NCBI RefSeq assembly: GCF_001424945.1
Contig: NZ_LMCW01000015.1
Span: 20,503 to 84,502, forward strand
From: Rhizobium sp. Root1203
Lineage (GTDB): Bacteria; Pseudomonadota; Alphaproteobacteria; Rhizobiales; Rhizobiaceae
DNA: 64,000 nt
Direction: 5' to 3'
Positions within the stretch are counted from its first letter, which is position 1. Each line of letters opens with the position of its first letter. The translations under genes were made by a program, and so were the position numbers. The notes beneath the pieces were generated by a model that searched no databases, had not been told where the DNA came from, and saw only the letters and a program-made list of their open reading frames with translations. Positions 51,895-60,438 of the stretch are shown here, one piece after another.

Positions 51895-53271
51895 ATGAGC
51901 GATGAGACACAACAGCCAAACCGGGAACATCATTTCTACGTTTCGATCGCCAAATTACTGTTTCACCATCCTCAACACGGCATTGTGGCTGTTCGCGATC
52001 CCATAAGGCTGGCGGATGCAAAACAACGCGGGCTGGATCCTATTATACTATATGGCGTCACGGTCGCCGGGTTGCCGATCCGTTGGCTGACGTTCTCTGC
52101 GATCGACAAGCCTAAATCGTTGAGAGAGGTGCTGTTGACAGCGTGGAGAGTTGCTGAGGGTTTGCGCGGCATACCTGATGTCCTGCGCGTAAACCGCTAC
52201 GTAGCACATGCAGATCCGGGGTTGGCGACTGATCTGGACAGAATCGGCACCCGCCTTGAGATTGCTGCCGCCAAGGATAAAACAGTTCCTGCATCTCTGC
52301 GATCAGCCCAAGATGCTTCTGTGTGGCTTTTGAAGAAACACGACCCGGCAGACATGTCGCTGGCCGCATCAGTTGAATCCCTTTGTCGCGACGCACATGA
52401 GGATCACGACTGGAGAGCGGACCGCGGTCCTCTCAGGCTCAGCAATCGAAAGTTGGAGGGCAGCATTCAGCAATGGCTGGACTTGCCTATGCGCGAACCA
52501 TCGTCTGTTCTCCCCGCATACTGCGGCTGGGAAGCAGGCCCATGGCTCTCTTCCTGGGAAACAGCGCTCCCACCCGATCAGCCCCGCCATTTTCATTACG
52601 ACGGTATGAGCCGAAGGACTTGGCTGATTTCGGGAGAAGACCCGTCAGACGATGACGACGAATTCCCGGCCTACGAAGAGCACGACAATACGGTTGAAAT
52701 CGCCCGGAACCTGGTAGCCTGCTGGCCCAACCCACCGAAAGAAATCGCAGCCGCAGCCGGGATCACCCTGCGCCAACTGCAATGGTTTACCTCAGAACGT
52801 GCGTCCCTCGACCAGTCGACCCACTACGACGTGAGGCGTCTATTGGGTATCGATTACGACGAACGGATGGGCGGCTATATGCCCGCGGGACCTTACGTTC
52901 TGATCGCCAGAAAAGCCAAGGCGATCGAGGCGATCTATCAGGAGATTTCCGGAGGCGGTGATGCCTGCCCCTGCGAGCTCGTTCCGGCTCAGGGACAGGC
53001 CGATCCGAGCTGGAGGTACGTCTTGATAAACGCGCATAGTACGCCGCCGACCATTGTCATGGCTCCTCGCGGCGAGGCGGTCACGGAACGGCTTCCCGAC
53101 CTACTTCTAAACTATGAGGGTATCCGGCCAGTTTCTCAGACTTTTTACCGCGATGTGGTCACCACTTGCGCCCGAGCCTGCCAGACACCTCAGGCCAATG
53201 TCCGTGAGATGACGGAATTCGCGAAGCGGCATGAACAGCAATGGATCGATTGCGCATGGCTTCCGGACTAG
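51895..53271 (+). CDS. Unknown 458-residue protein upstream of the helicase
   Basis: I cannot assign this protein. The start at 51895 follows GAGAGAAG; an ATG 7 codons upstream has no RBS. No signal or membrane segments. It opens with HHFYVSIAKLLFHHPQHGIV, contains an acidic linker (SGEDPSDDDDEFPAYEEHD) near the middle, then an HTH-like segment (PPKEIAAAAGITLRQLQWFT then SERASLDQSTHYDVRRLLGI) resembling an XRE DNA-binding helix pair. The C-terminal third contains TIVMAPRGEAVTERLPDLLL. It lies 24 bp before the helicase gene on the same strand, between two toxin-antitoxin pairs, and is probably the partner of that helicase. Confidence 0.65.
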   Translation: MSDETQQPNREHHFYVSIAKLLFHHPQHGIVAVRDPIRLADAKQRGLDPIILYGVTVAGLPIRWLTFSAIDKPKSLREVLLTAWRVAEGLRGIPDVLRVNRYVAHADPGLATDLDRIGTRLEIAAAKDKTVPASLRSAQDASVWLLKKHDPADMSLAASVESLCRDAHEDHDWRADRGPLRLSNRKLEGSIQQWLDLPMREPSSVLPAYCGWEAGPWLSSWETALPPDQPRHFHYDGMSRRTWLISGEDPSDDDDEFPAYEEHDNTVEIARNLVACWPNPPKEIAAAAGITLRQLQWFTSERASLDQSTHYDVRRLLGIDYDERMGGYMPAGPYVLIARKAKAIEAIYQEISGGGDACPCELVPAQGQADPSWRYVLINAHSTPPTIVMAPRGEAVTERLPDLLLNYEGIRPVSQTFYRDVVTTCARACQTPQANVREMTEFAKRHEQQWIDCAWLPD

Positions 53272-53295
53272 ACGTTCTGGTAGATCTTAGCCCTG

Positions 53296-56040
53296 ATGTC
53301 TGATCGTGTTCGAACATACCGGCCTGGTTTCGTTGCGCGCTTCCTTCCCCAAGGGAAATGGAAGGTGATGCTGCGCCTGTCCTTCCCTGCGACCATACAA
53401 ATTACCCAGAACGGCGCCAACAATCTCGCTTGCCTGGATATTGCAGCCATTTCCGTTGGCAAGGCGTTGCTCTGGCATTCGGTCGAAGTCAGGACTGGCA
53501 ACCATGTCTATAGCCTACCCTGCCTTGGTGAAGAGGCCGCAACCCAGCTGGCGACTGATCTCCACAGTTTCATCAACAACCACCTTTTCGATCTGATCGG
53601 GTCCAATACCCAGCATCTGAACGCGGTGCATGCGAAGCTGATGGTTATCGTGGAGGGTCAACGGCAATATCTCGCCCATGCTGACCTTGCGCGGGCCATT
53701 GCCAGTGTGGAGGGTGATGCCGCCGCGGCGCTTTCGCACCCTCTGTTCGATCCGGAATTGATGCCAGCGACTATGAAGGCGACACTCCCCCGATCGCTCG
53801 CCTTCATCACCGATCCGGATGTGCGCCACAGATATAACGATGCGTTTGTTTCGGCCGAGCTGGCGAGATACCGATCGTTCTTCGGCGATCTGGACGGCCG
53901 GTCCTTGTCCGATCAGCAGCGCGAAGCTTGCATTCGACTAGAAGACAACAATCTTCTTGTCGCCTCCGCCGGATCGGGCAAGTCCGCCACGATGGTCGGC
54001 AAGGTTGCATATGTCCTCGACAAACAGCTTTATCGCCCGGAAGAGATCCTGGTGCTCGCCTTCAACAAGAGCGCGGCCGACGAGCTGAAGGAGCGAATAG
54101 CGCGTCAGTTGGCAGTCGAGCCGGACGATCTGGAAAGCAAGGTTACGACGTTTCATGCGCTCGGTCGCGGCATTATCGAAGAGGTCGATGGCCGCCCGCC
54201 TCAGCTAGCCGATTGGGTGGAGCATCCCGCTGGCGAGGCGAAGGTCATTGAACAGATCATTGACGAGTTACTGCGGTCGGATCCGGAATTCGCCCGGCTC
54301 TGGGTCAATCTCCTCGTCCTTCATCCCAAGGCGGATATTCCGTCGGAAGTGTTCGATTCCAAGGCGGACTACGAGCGGTACCTCTCCGCACGTCGAAGAA
54401 AAGGCAATGCGACCATTGGCACGATGGCTGGCATCTATGTAAAATCACTTCAGGAACAGACGATCGTCAATTGGCTCTGGTTGCAGTCCGTCGAATTCGA
54501 ATACGAGCGTCAGATCCCCATTGAAGAGGATAATGGCGGGATCCGGCATGTGCATCCGGACTTCCACTACCCTGCCATAAACACCATCCATGAGCACCTC
54601 GCCATCAATGGGGACGGTTCCTCCCCGTTCGACAACTACATCACCCATGCCGAACATAAGATGACCGCCTACCGCAATGCCGGCATCGACGTATTCCAGA
54701 CGACATCGGCGCAAGCGCGCGACGGATCGCTGCTCACAGCCCTACAGGCAGAAATCACGAAACGAGGCATTCCGCTCCAACAAAAAAGCTACACGGCAAT
54801 CGTCAAAGGTCTCGAGCCAGTGGTCATCAAGCACTATCACAAGCTGATAGCGGTCTGTATCAAGCACATCCGGGCTAGCCACCTCACCCTGGACATGCTG
54901 CTTGAGCGGGCCAAATCGCTCCATGACCGGACCCGCGCTCGAGAATTCGCTCAGGTGATCTGGAAGATCACGGAATCCTATTCACGGAAGCTGGACCAGG
55001 CCAAACGCATCGACTTCGACTCGATGATCGCCAACGCCACACGTCTCGTGGAGACGGGGCAATTCCGGAGCCCCTACTCGCTGATCCTTGTCGATGAGTT
55101 CCAGGATATATCGGAGCCGCGCGCGAATCTGATCAAGGCGCTGAAACACCAGAAGCCGTTCACCAAAATCTTTGCCGTTGGTGACGACTGGCAGTCGATC
55201 TATCGTTTTGCCGGTTCTGACATTACCATTTTCACGCAGTTCGAGGCGAACTTCGGATCGAGCTGGCAAGGTCGTCTGGAGCAAACGTACCGTTGCAATC
55301 AGCTCATAGCGGAGACGGCCGCCAGCTTCGTGCAGCGAAACTCGGCTCAACTGAAGAAGTCGGTACGCTCGACGCGACCGACCATCCCACGATCGATCCG
55401 GGTCATTCCGATCAGTGGTGAAGGGAGAAAGCCGGAATTCGGCAAGGCGTGTCACCAGCTCTTGCAACGGCTAAATTCGTTCCTGGGTGGGATTTCGGGG
55501 CAATGGCGGACAGAGGGGCGCGAAAAGCTCAACGTCATGGTCCTATGGCGCTATAACCAGCTCGATCCGTTCAGGGGTACACCGCCAAAATTCGAAAGTA
55601 TCGAGGTTTCGGGACTGTCGTTCCATCGCGCCAAGGGGCTCGAGGCCGACTACACAATCCTGCTCGATATCAGCGAAGGCGATTACGGTGTGCCGAGCCG
55701 GATCGAGGACGACGAACTTCTCAATCTGGTCATGCCACGACCAGAAACCTTCGAGTTTGCCGAAGAGCGTCGCCTTTTCTATGTCGCATTGACTCGGGCA
55801 AGCCGCGGCGTTTTTTTGCTTACGAATAGCCGCGAGCCTTCGCGATATGTCCGCGAACTCTCCGACATTGCCGGCGACAATCTGCGATTTGAATCGATCG
55901 ATGGCGATCCCCTGCATCAATGTCCCAAATGCCGGGTCGGCCAGTTGGTCGAAAGGAATGGTCGCGGTAGCCGCCGGTTTCTCGGATGCAATCAGTATCC
56001 AGAATGCGAGCACACCGCACAGTCGCACGGAGCCGTCTAA
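53296..56040 (+). CDS. Helicase IV-like SF1 DNA helicase with C-terminal C4 zinc finger
   Basis: A 914-residue protein. After a 200-residue N-terminal region of HelD type (YRSFFGDLDGRSLSDQQREA leads the Q motif), Walker A is LLVASAGSGKSATMVGKVAY (about 219-238); motif II is LILVDEFQDISEPRANLIKA, motif III GDDWQSIYRFAGSD, motif IV YRCNQLIAETAASFVQRNSA, motif V SFHRAKGLEADYTILLDISE and motif VI FYVALTRASRGVFLL. An insert between motifs contains VHPDFHYP and IHEHLAINGDG, reminiscent of the nuclease-like insert in helicase IV relatives. The tail CPKCRVGQLVERNGRGSRRF then LGCNQYPECEHT (Cys 876, 879, 898, 904) is a topoisomerase-type zinc finger. It probably unwinds DNA for repair or defence. Confidence 0.88.
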   Translation: MSDRVRTYRPGFVARFLPQGKWKVMLRLSFPATIQITQNGANNLACLDIAAISVGKALLWHSVEVRTGNHVYSLPCLGEEAATQLATDLHSFINNHLFDLIGSNTQHLNAVHAKLMVIVEGQRQYLAHADLARAIASVEGDAAAALSHPLFDPELMPATMKATLPRSLAFITDPDVRHRYNDAFVSAELARYRSFFGDLDGRSLSDQQREACIRLEDNNLLVASAGSGKSATMVGKVAYVLDKQLYRPEEILVLAFNKSAADELKERIARQLAVEPDDLESKVTTFHALGRGIIEEVDGRPPQLADWVEHPAGEAKVIEQIIDELLRSDPEFARLWVNLLVLHPKADIPSEVFDSKADYERYLSARRRKGNATIGTMAGIYVKSLQEQTIVNWLWLQSVEFEYERQIPIEEDNGGIRHVHPDFHYPAINTIHEHLAINGDGSSPFDNYITHAEHKMTAYRNAGIDVFQTTSAQARDGSLLTALQAEITKRGIPLQQKSYTAIVKGLEPVVIKHYHKLIAVCIKHIRASHLTLDMLLERAKSLHDRTRAREFAQVIWKITESYSRKLDQAKRIDFDSMIANATRLVETGQFRSPYSLILVDEFQDISEPRANLIKALKHQKPFTKIFAVGDDWQSIYRFAGSDITIFTQFEANFGSSWQGRLEQTYRCNQLIAETAASFVQRNSAQLKKSVRSTRPTIPRSIRVIPISGEGRKPEFGKACHQLLQRLNSFLGGISGQWRTEGREKLNVMVLWRYNQLDPFRGTPPKFESIEVSGLSFHRAKGLEADYTILLDISEGDYGVPSRIEDDELLNLVMPRPETFEFAEERRLFYVALTRASRGVFLLTNSREPSRYVRELSDIAGDNLRFESIDGDPLHQCPKCRVGQLVERNGRGSRRFLGCNQYPECEHTAQSHGAV

Positions 56041-56096
56041 GGCGATCCGAGTCCGTTACGCCCAAGGAACGTCGAAGCTCTCACGTCACTTTTCAG

Positions 56097-56125
56097 TTGA
56101 CGCAAATAGTCAATTCAGAGTTGAC
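56097..56125. promoter_or_regulatory. Triple half-site upstream of the second AbiE pair
   Basis: TTGAC (56097-56101), GTCAA (56109-56113) and TTGAC (56121-56125) are spaced exactly 12 bp apart in alternating orientation, giving two overlapping TTGAC-N7-GTCAA type dyads. The last half is part of TTGACA, a plausible -35 box, with AT-rich sequence following. AbiEi antitoxins bind inverted repeats cooperatively, so this is a probable autoregulatory operator. Confidence 0.55.
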
Positions 56126-56187
56126 AAATTGGTTTATTTATAAAGTTTCATTCGCGCCTGCTTTAATTTTGTGGCATAACGTTAAAC

Positions 56188-57033
56188 ATGAATGGACAAT
56201 CAAAGACGAAGTTAAAGCAGCTTCTCCAGCAAGTCCCACCCGGCTTCCTGGTGGACTCGAGGTGGATGGCCCGCCATGCCATCTCGCGACAATCCGTGTC
56301 AGGCTATCTCAAGCAGGGCTGGCTCGAGCCAGTCATGTCTGGCGTGTACCGCCGCCCATTCCCCTCAGATATCAATCCAGAAGCTGTCGGGGGCTGGAAG
56401 ATACCCCTGCTATCAGCCGTCTGGCTCATGCGACATGAGTTCCATGTCGGCGGGGCGAGCTCCCTCTCCTTGCGGGGACATGCTCATTACCTCTCGTTCG
56501 GCAGCGAATTTGTCCTCTATCTCTACGGATCCGATATCCCGACATGGCTATCGAAGCTGCGGACGGACGCCGATGTGAAGACAAGGAGTAACGTCCTGTT
56601 CGGGGAAGGGGCGAACGGGGTCGAAAACGCGGATTTCGACCTTTCCAACGACGAGGATCCAGAGCTGGCACAAAGCCCATGGCGCTGGCCAATGCCGATT
56701 TCCTCACCCGAGCGCGCGATCCTCGAAATGCTAGACGAAGTCCCGAAGGGCGAAAGCTTCCACAAGGTGGACGTGGCGTTCGAGAGCCTTGCAAATCTGC
56801 GCCCGAGATTATTGACGACGCTCCTTACCCTATGCCGAAGCGTCAAAACCAAGCGCCTCTTCTTCGTGTTTGCTGACAAGCACAATCATGCCTGGCGCCA
56901 GCACATCGACGTCTCCTCCGTCGATCTAGGCAAGGGCGACCGGGCGATGACACCGGGCGGGCGGCTGCACCCCATCTATCGCATCACAGTCCCGAATGAC
57001 TTGATGCCAAAGGAGGCCCCGTATGGCCCGTGA
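56188..57033 (+). CDS. AbiEi-type antitoxin (second copy)
   Basis: A 281-residue protein of about the length of streptococcal AbiEi. The N-terminal winged HTH reads LLQQVPPGFLVDSRWMARHA then ISRQSVSGYLKQGWLEPVMS with GVYRRPF, the AbiEi_3_N pattern. The antitoxin body is VGGASSLSLRGHAHYLSFGS, VLYLYGSDIPTWLSKL, WPMPISSPERAILEMLDEVP (the conserved SPERA.lE..d..P) and RLFFVFADKHNHAWRQ. It overlaps the toxin start by 11 nt. Role: repress the operon and restrain AbiEii. Confidence 0.88.
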   Translation: MNGQSKTKLKQLLQQVPPGFLVDSRWMARHAISRQSVSGYLKQGWLEPVMSGVYRRPFPSDINPEAVGGWKIPLLSAVWLMRHEFHVGGASSLSLRGHAHYLSFGSEFVLYLYGSDIPTWLSKLRTDADVKTRSNVLFGEGANGVENADFDLSNDEDPELAQSPWRWPMPISSPERAILEMLDEVPKGESFHKVDVAFESLANLRPRLLTTLLTLCRSVKTKRLFFVFADKHNHAWRQHIDVSSVDLGKGDRAMTPGGRLHPIYRITVPNDLMPKEAPYGP

Positions 57034-57946
57034 CCAATACATGCGCCAAGTCGACCTCTTAGTGCGGACCCTTCCCTTCATCGCCCGCCACGAGGCCTTC
57101 GCCCTGAAGGGTGGAACGGCGATCAACCTCTTCTATCGCGACATGCCGCGGCTCTCGGTCGATATCGATCTGACCTATCTGCCGATCGAAGACCGTAAAA
57201 CGACGCTGAAAAACATTGACACGATTCTTGATCACATCCGCGAGGACCTTCTGCGCAATCTGCGGAATACGAGCGTTCAGAGGATCGCCGGCGGCGGCAA
57301 CAATGATACCCGCCTCCTTGTCCGGCAGGGCAACGCCGAAATCAAAGTGGAGACTTCTCCTGTCGCGAGGGGCACCGTTCATCCGCCGGAACGACGCCGG
57401 GTGAGCGAGAAAGTCGAGGAAGCGTTCGGGTTCGCCGAGATGCAAGTCGTCTCGTTCGAGGATCTGTTCGGCGGGAAGCTGCATGCAGCAGTTGACCGTC
57501 AGCATCCGCGTGATCTGTTCGACGTGAAGCTGCTCTATGAAAACGAGGGGCTGACCGACGCGTTGTTTCGGACATTCCTGATTTATGTCGCAAGTTCCGG
57601 GCGGCCGCCGCACGAGTTGGTCAGGCCCTCCCTCATTGTACTCGAAGAGGCATTCGTAAAGGAGTTCGAGGGCATGACGACACAGCCCGTCAGCCTCGAT
57701 GACTTGAAAGCCGCGAGAGAGCAAATGACGGAGGATCTTCTTGCACGGCTTGACGGCAACGCAATGCGCTTTCTGTTGTCGCTCCATGATGGCGAACCAG
57801 ATTTTGAAGCCATCGGGTTGCCAAAAGCGGCTGATCTGCCGGCAGTTCGTTGGAAGGTTCTCAACCTTGAGAAGCTTAAGGCGCAGAACCCCGAAAAACA
57901 CGCCGAGCAACGGCGAGAGATTGAGGGACTTCGGTCAAAAGATTAG
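57023..57946 (+). CDS. AbiEii-type nucleotidyltransferase toxin (second copy)
   Basis: A 307-residue protein. The signature ALKGGTAINLFYRDMPRLSV then DIDLTY supplies GG and D-x-D; a later VVSFEDLFGGKLHAAVDRQH then PRDLFDVKLLYE is the conserved Lys/Asp region of DUF1814 toxins. The N-terminal MARDQYMRQVDLLVRTLPFI matches AbiEii-like starts. It overlaps the antitoxin gene by 11 nt, the same overlap length as in the first pair at 13.5 kb. Expected to block growth by modifying tRNA or similar targets during phage infection. Confidence 0.88.
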   Translation: MARDQYMRQVDLLVRTLPFIARHEAFALKGGTAINLFYRDMPRLSVDIDLTYLPIEDRKTTLKNIDTILDHIREDLLRNLRNTSVQRIAGGGNNDTRLLVRQGNAEIKVETSPVARGTVHPPERRRVSEKVEEAFGFAEMQVVSFEDLFGGKLHAAVDRQHPRDLFDVKLLYENEGLTDALFRTFLIYVASSGRPPHELVRPSLIVLEEAFVKEFEGMTTQPVSLDDLKAAREQMTEDLLARLDGNAMRFLLSLHDGEPDFEAIGLPKAADLPAVRWKVLNLEKLKAQNPEKHAEQRREIEGLRSKD

Positions 57947-57978
57947 GCGCAGTGCCAGCACGAAAGTCTGACGATCTT

Positions 57979-57999
57979 TGCCTTGAAAGGACCGGAACC
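57979..57999. repeat. Degenerate boundary motif copy after the AbiE pair
   Basis: TGCCTTGAAAGGACCGGAAC(C) matches the boundary motif at 16 of 21 positions. It lies 33 bp after the AbiEii stop and, with the copy at 51655, brackets the helicase-AbiE block as a direct repeat. Confidence 0.4.
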
Positions 58000-58009
58000 G
58001 ACGACCCGG

Positions 58010-58113
58010 TTATTTCGAAGCCCAAAGCCTTGATAGGATTTAACCTGAGCTGAGCGATGATTTTGCTCGATGAGCAGCGCTGCGGCGTTTCGTCCATCAA
58101 GATTCTCCGGAGG
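58010..58113 (-). pseudogene. Possible IS6-type transposase scrap
   Basis: The minus strand reads ENLDGRNAAALLIEQNHRSA then QVKSYQGFG, which resembles the end of the DDE domain of IS6-family transposases (..NNLIEQDHR..K.R...GF..). Only about 35 codons fit, and no inverted repeats are visible. Tentative. Confidence 0.3.
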
Positions 58114-58194
58114 CTTGCGGTGAGAAAGTAGGCCGCGTGGCGACGGTCTCGGTAGGCCCGCCACCGCAGGGAATTGCTCCGGCAACGCGGTCGC

Positions 58195-59037
58195 TCATCG
58201 CGATTTGGGGCGGGTTGCGAAGATCATGCAAATCACCCTGTCGAGAACGCGATCGGGCAGCCATTCCTTCAGAAAGAGCATGGGGCCCGCCATCGTCCCG
58301 CCGTGATAACGGGTCGCCGGGCGGGGCGCCCTTATCGCTTTGACGAGGAGATGGCCGATGACCTTCGGCTGCGCAAGTCTTTGATTGCCGGATTGCAACT
58401 TTGCGAAACGATCGACCAACGGGGAATAGGCTCCGGAGGCCGAATGGCGGCGAGCTTCCTCAACAGCAATGCCACCCCACTCGGTCTCGACGCCGCCGGG
58501 TTCGATGACAATCACGTCAATGCCGAAAGGCGCGAGCTCATTGCGCAGGGTATCAGAGTAGCCTTCCAGCGCAAACTTCGACGCGTGATACCAGCCGCCG
58601 ACAGGCATGGCGAGCTTCCCGCCGATTGACGAAATGTTGACGATTTTTCCGCTCCTCCTCGCCCGCATATGGGGCACGACGAGTTGCACCAGGCGCGCCA
58701 ATCCAAACAGATTGGTTTCGAATTGACGCCGGGCATCACGTATCGGCACCTCCTCGAGGGTGCCGTACTGCCCATATCCCGCATTGTTGACGAGAAGATC
58801 CAATCTCCCTTCTTCGTTCAGCACACGCTGGATGGCCGAGACCAGTGATTCGTCGACAGTGAGGTCCACCTCCATCACTCGGACCCCATCTTTCTCGAGT
58901 TCAGTCATCCGGCCCACACGACGGGCGGCGCCATAGACGATGTAACCTTCCGCAATCAGCCTCAACGCGAACTCCCTCCCCATTCCAGATGATGCTCCGG
59001 TGACGAGCGCGACGGGCCGCGGATCTTTGATTTTCAT
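58195..59037 (-). CDS. SDR oxidoreductase (retinol-dehydrogenase-like)
   Basis: A 280-residue protein. The start at 59037 gives MKIKDPRPVALVTGASSGMG then REFALRLIAEGYIVYGAARR; NNAG is LDLLVNNAGYGQYGTLEEVP, the catalytic block is IVNISSIGGKLAMPVGGWYH plus ASKFALEGYSD (YxxxK) and IDVIVIEPGGVETEWGGIAV follows. The C-terminal part is longer than in FabG and fits the family of oxidoreductases usually paired with a MerR regulator. Its promoter is the 19-bp-spacer type just upstream, so it is probably inducible by that regulator. Confidence 0.88.
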   Translation of the reverse strand: MKIKDPRPVALVTGASSGMGREFALRLIAEGYIVYGAARRVGRMTELEKDGVRVMEVDLTVDESLVSAIQRVLNEEGRLDLLVNNAGYGQYGTLEEVPIRDARRQFETNLFGLARLVQLVVPHMRARRSGKIVNISSIGGKLAMPVGGWYHASKFALEGYSDTLRNELAPFGIDVIVIEPGGVETEWGGIAVEEARRHSASGAYSPLVDRFAKLQSGNQRLAQPKVIGHLLVKAIRAPRPATRYHGGTMAGPMLFLKEWLPDRVLDRVICMIFATRPKSR

Positions 59038-59053
59038 GTCTGAAAGCCTTGGT

Positions 59054-59081
59054 TTGACAAAATACGACGCCAGCTTAATCT
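59054..59081 (+). promoter_or_regulatory. Promoter of the merR-like gene
   Basis: TTGACA (59054-59059), a 16-bp spacer and TAATCT (59076-59081), 35 bp before the GTG start. The -10 touches the dyad at 59080, so the regulator would repress its own synthesis. Confidence 0.5.
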
Positions 59082-59102
59082 GTGGGCAAACCCCACAGTC
59101 AA
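59072..59102 (-). promoter_or_regulatory. MerR-type promoter with 19-bp spacer and dyad
   Basis: On the minus strand TTGACT (59102-59097) and TAAGCT (59077-59072) are separated by exactly 19 bp, which is too long for normal sigma-70 recognition and is the hallmark of MerR-activated promoters. The spacer holds the perfect dyad CTGTGGG-N5-CCCACAG (59080-59098). The predicted transcript starts about 30 nt before the SDR gene. Confidence 0.72.
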
Positions 59103-59115
59103 GAGAGGACATTCA

Positions 59116-59475
59116 GTGCTTATCAGTGAAGTGGCGAGCATTGCCGAGATGTCGAAGGATGGCATCAGACACTATGAAGAATTGGGCCTGATCACCTCGA
59201 CGCCGGTTCAGGCGGGAAGCCGCATCTATCGGGACTACGATACCTCCGTCCTGAAAACGATAGAGCAGGTCAGACAGGCCCAGCAGCTCGGCATGAGCCT
59301 GAAAGAGATCGCCCCTCTGCTCAAGGTTTACGGTGACAAAGCGCTCTCCGACGCGGAAACGGTCGCATTTCTCGAAGACCGCAAGCGCATCATCCGACAG
59401 AGGATATCCGACCTGAGGAAAATCGAGAAATTCATCGACACAAAAATCGAACACTACAAGTCGAATGCCGGGTGA
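59116..59475 (+). CDS. MerR-family regulator
   Basis: A 119-residue protein with a GTG start. The winged HTH is MLISEVASIAEMSKDGIRHY then EELGLITSTPVQAGSRIYRD with YDTSVLKTIEQVRQAQQLGM. The dimer coiled coil is AFLEDRKRIIRQRISDLRKI. There is no cysteine pair for metals or redox clusters, so a small-molecule signal is more likely. Divergent from the SDR gene, whose promoter carries a dyad in a 19-bp spacer: a classic MerR activator/target arrangement. Confidence 0.88.
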   Translation: MLISEVASIAEMSKDGIRHYEELGLITSTPVQAGSRIYRDYDTSVLKTIEQVRQAQQLGMSLKEIAPLLKVYGDKALSDAETVAFLEDRKRIIRQRISDLRKIEKFIDTKIEHYKSNAG

Positions 59476-59484
59476 TCTGGCTCG

Positions 59485-60438
59485 TCATTCGAGGACACGG
59501 ATGGGCCGTCCGGCCAGCCAGGCGTCAACGTTCTCCAATGCCTGGCGAAAGTAGGTCTTGTAGTTGTCGAGAGTCACATATCCAAGATGCGGCGTCGCCA
59601 GCACATTGGCCAACGAGCGATAGGGATGGTCGACGGGCAACGGCTCCTGTTCGAATACGTCAAGCGCCGCTCCTGCGATCGCGCCGCCTCGAAGGGCAGC
59701 AATCAAAGCCGTTTCATCAACGAGTGCAGACCGCGAAGTGTTGATCAGATACGATGTCTTCTTCATGAGCGCCAATTCCGCACTTCCGACCACGTGCCGC
59801 GTATCGGGCGACAAAACCATGTGAATGGTCAGGAAATCGCTGGCCTTGAACAGTTCCTCCTTGCTAGCATAAGCGACCCCGCAGTCCTGCGCGCGCTGCG
59901 GCGTGAGATTTGGGCTCCAGGCATGCACCTTCATCCCGAAAGCCTGACCGAGCTTGGCCACTTCCTTCCCGATTTTTCCAAGACCGATAACCCCGAGGTA
60001 CTTACCGTACAAGTCCGTGCCGATGGTACTTTGCCATGGACCATTGCTCGTTAGGTTCTTGTATTCGCGATGAATAGACCTGCTCAAAGCCATCAAGAGC
60101 GCCCAGGTCAATTCCACCGGCGGCCGGGACATGCTTTCAGTTCCACAAATCAATATCCCCTTCCTCCTGGCTGCGGTAGAATCCAGGGAGGCATTGCGCA
60201 TGCCTGAAGTGACGATGAGCTGCAGGTTGGGCAGCCTGTTGATGATGCTCGCCGTCAGGGGCGTCCTTTCCCGCATCATGAAAAGCACATGGGCATCGGA
60301 GATCTGCTCAACGAGAGCGTCTGCAGAGGCAAGGTGAACATTCAAACTTCTGACCGAGATCTGGCTCTCTAGCGCCGGCCAGTCCGCCAATGACAGCGCG
60401 ACGCCTTGATAGTCATCCAGTATCACCATTTTCTTCAT
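59485..60438 (-). CDS. D-2-hydroxyacid dehydrogenase family protein
   Basis: A 317-residue NAD-dependent enzyme. The nucleotide-binding motif is YLGVIGLGKIGKEVAKLGQA; catalytic residues sit in LINTSRSALVDETALIAALR (Arg), ALDVFEQEPLPVDHPY (Glu) and LATPHLGYVT (His). SRPPVELTWALLMALSRSIH is the usual helix linking the domains. It reduces or oxidises a 2-keto/2-hydroxy acid of unknown identity. Convergent with the merR gene, 9 bp apart. Confidence 0.9.
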   Translation of the reverse strand: MKKMVILDDYQGVALSLADWPALESQISVRSLNVHLASADALVEQISDAHVLFMMRERTPLTASIINRLPNLQLIVTSGMRNASLDSTAARRKGILICGTESMSRPPVELTWALLMALSRSIHREYKNLTSNGPWQSTIGTDLYGKYLGVIGLGKIGKEVAKLGQAFGMKVHAWSPNLTPQRAQDCGVAYASKEELFKASDFLTIHMVLSPDTRHVVGSAELALMKKTSYLINTSRSALVDETALIAALRGGAIAGAALDVFEQEPLPVDHPYRSLANVLATPHLGYVTLDNYKTYFRQALENVDAWLAGRPIRVLE

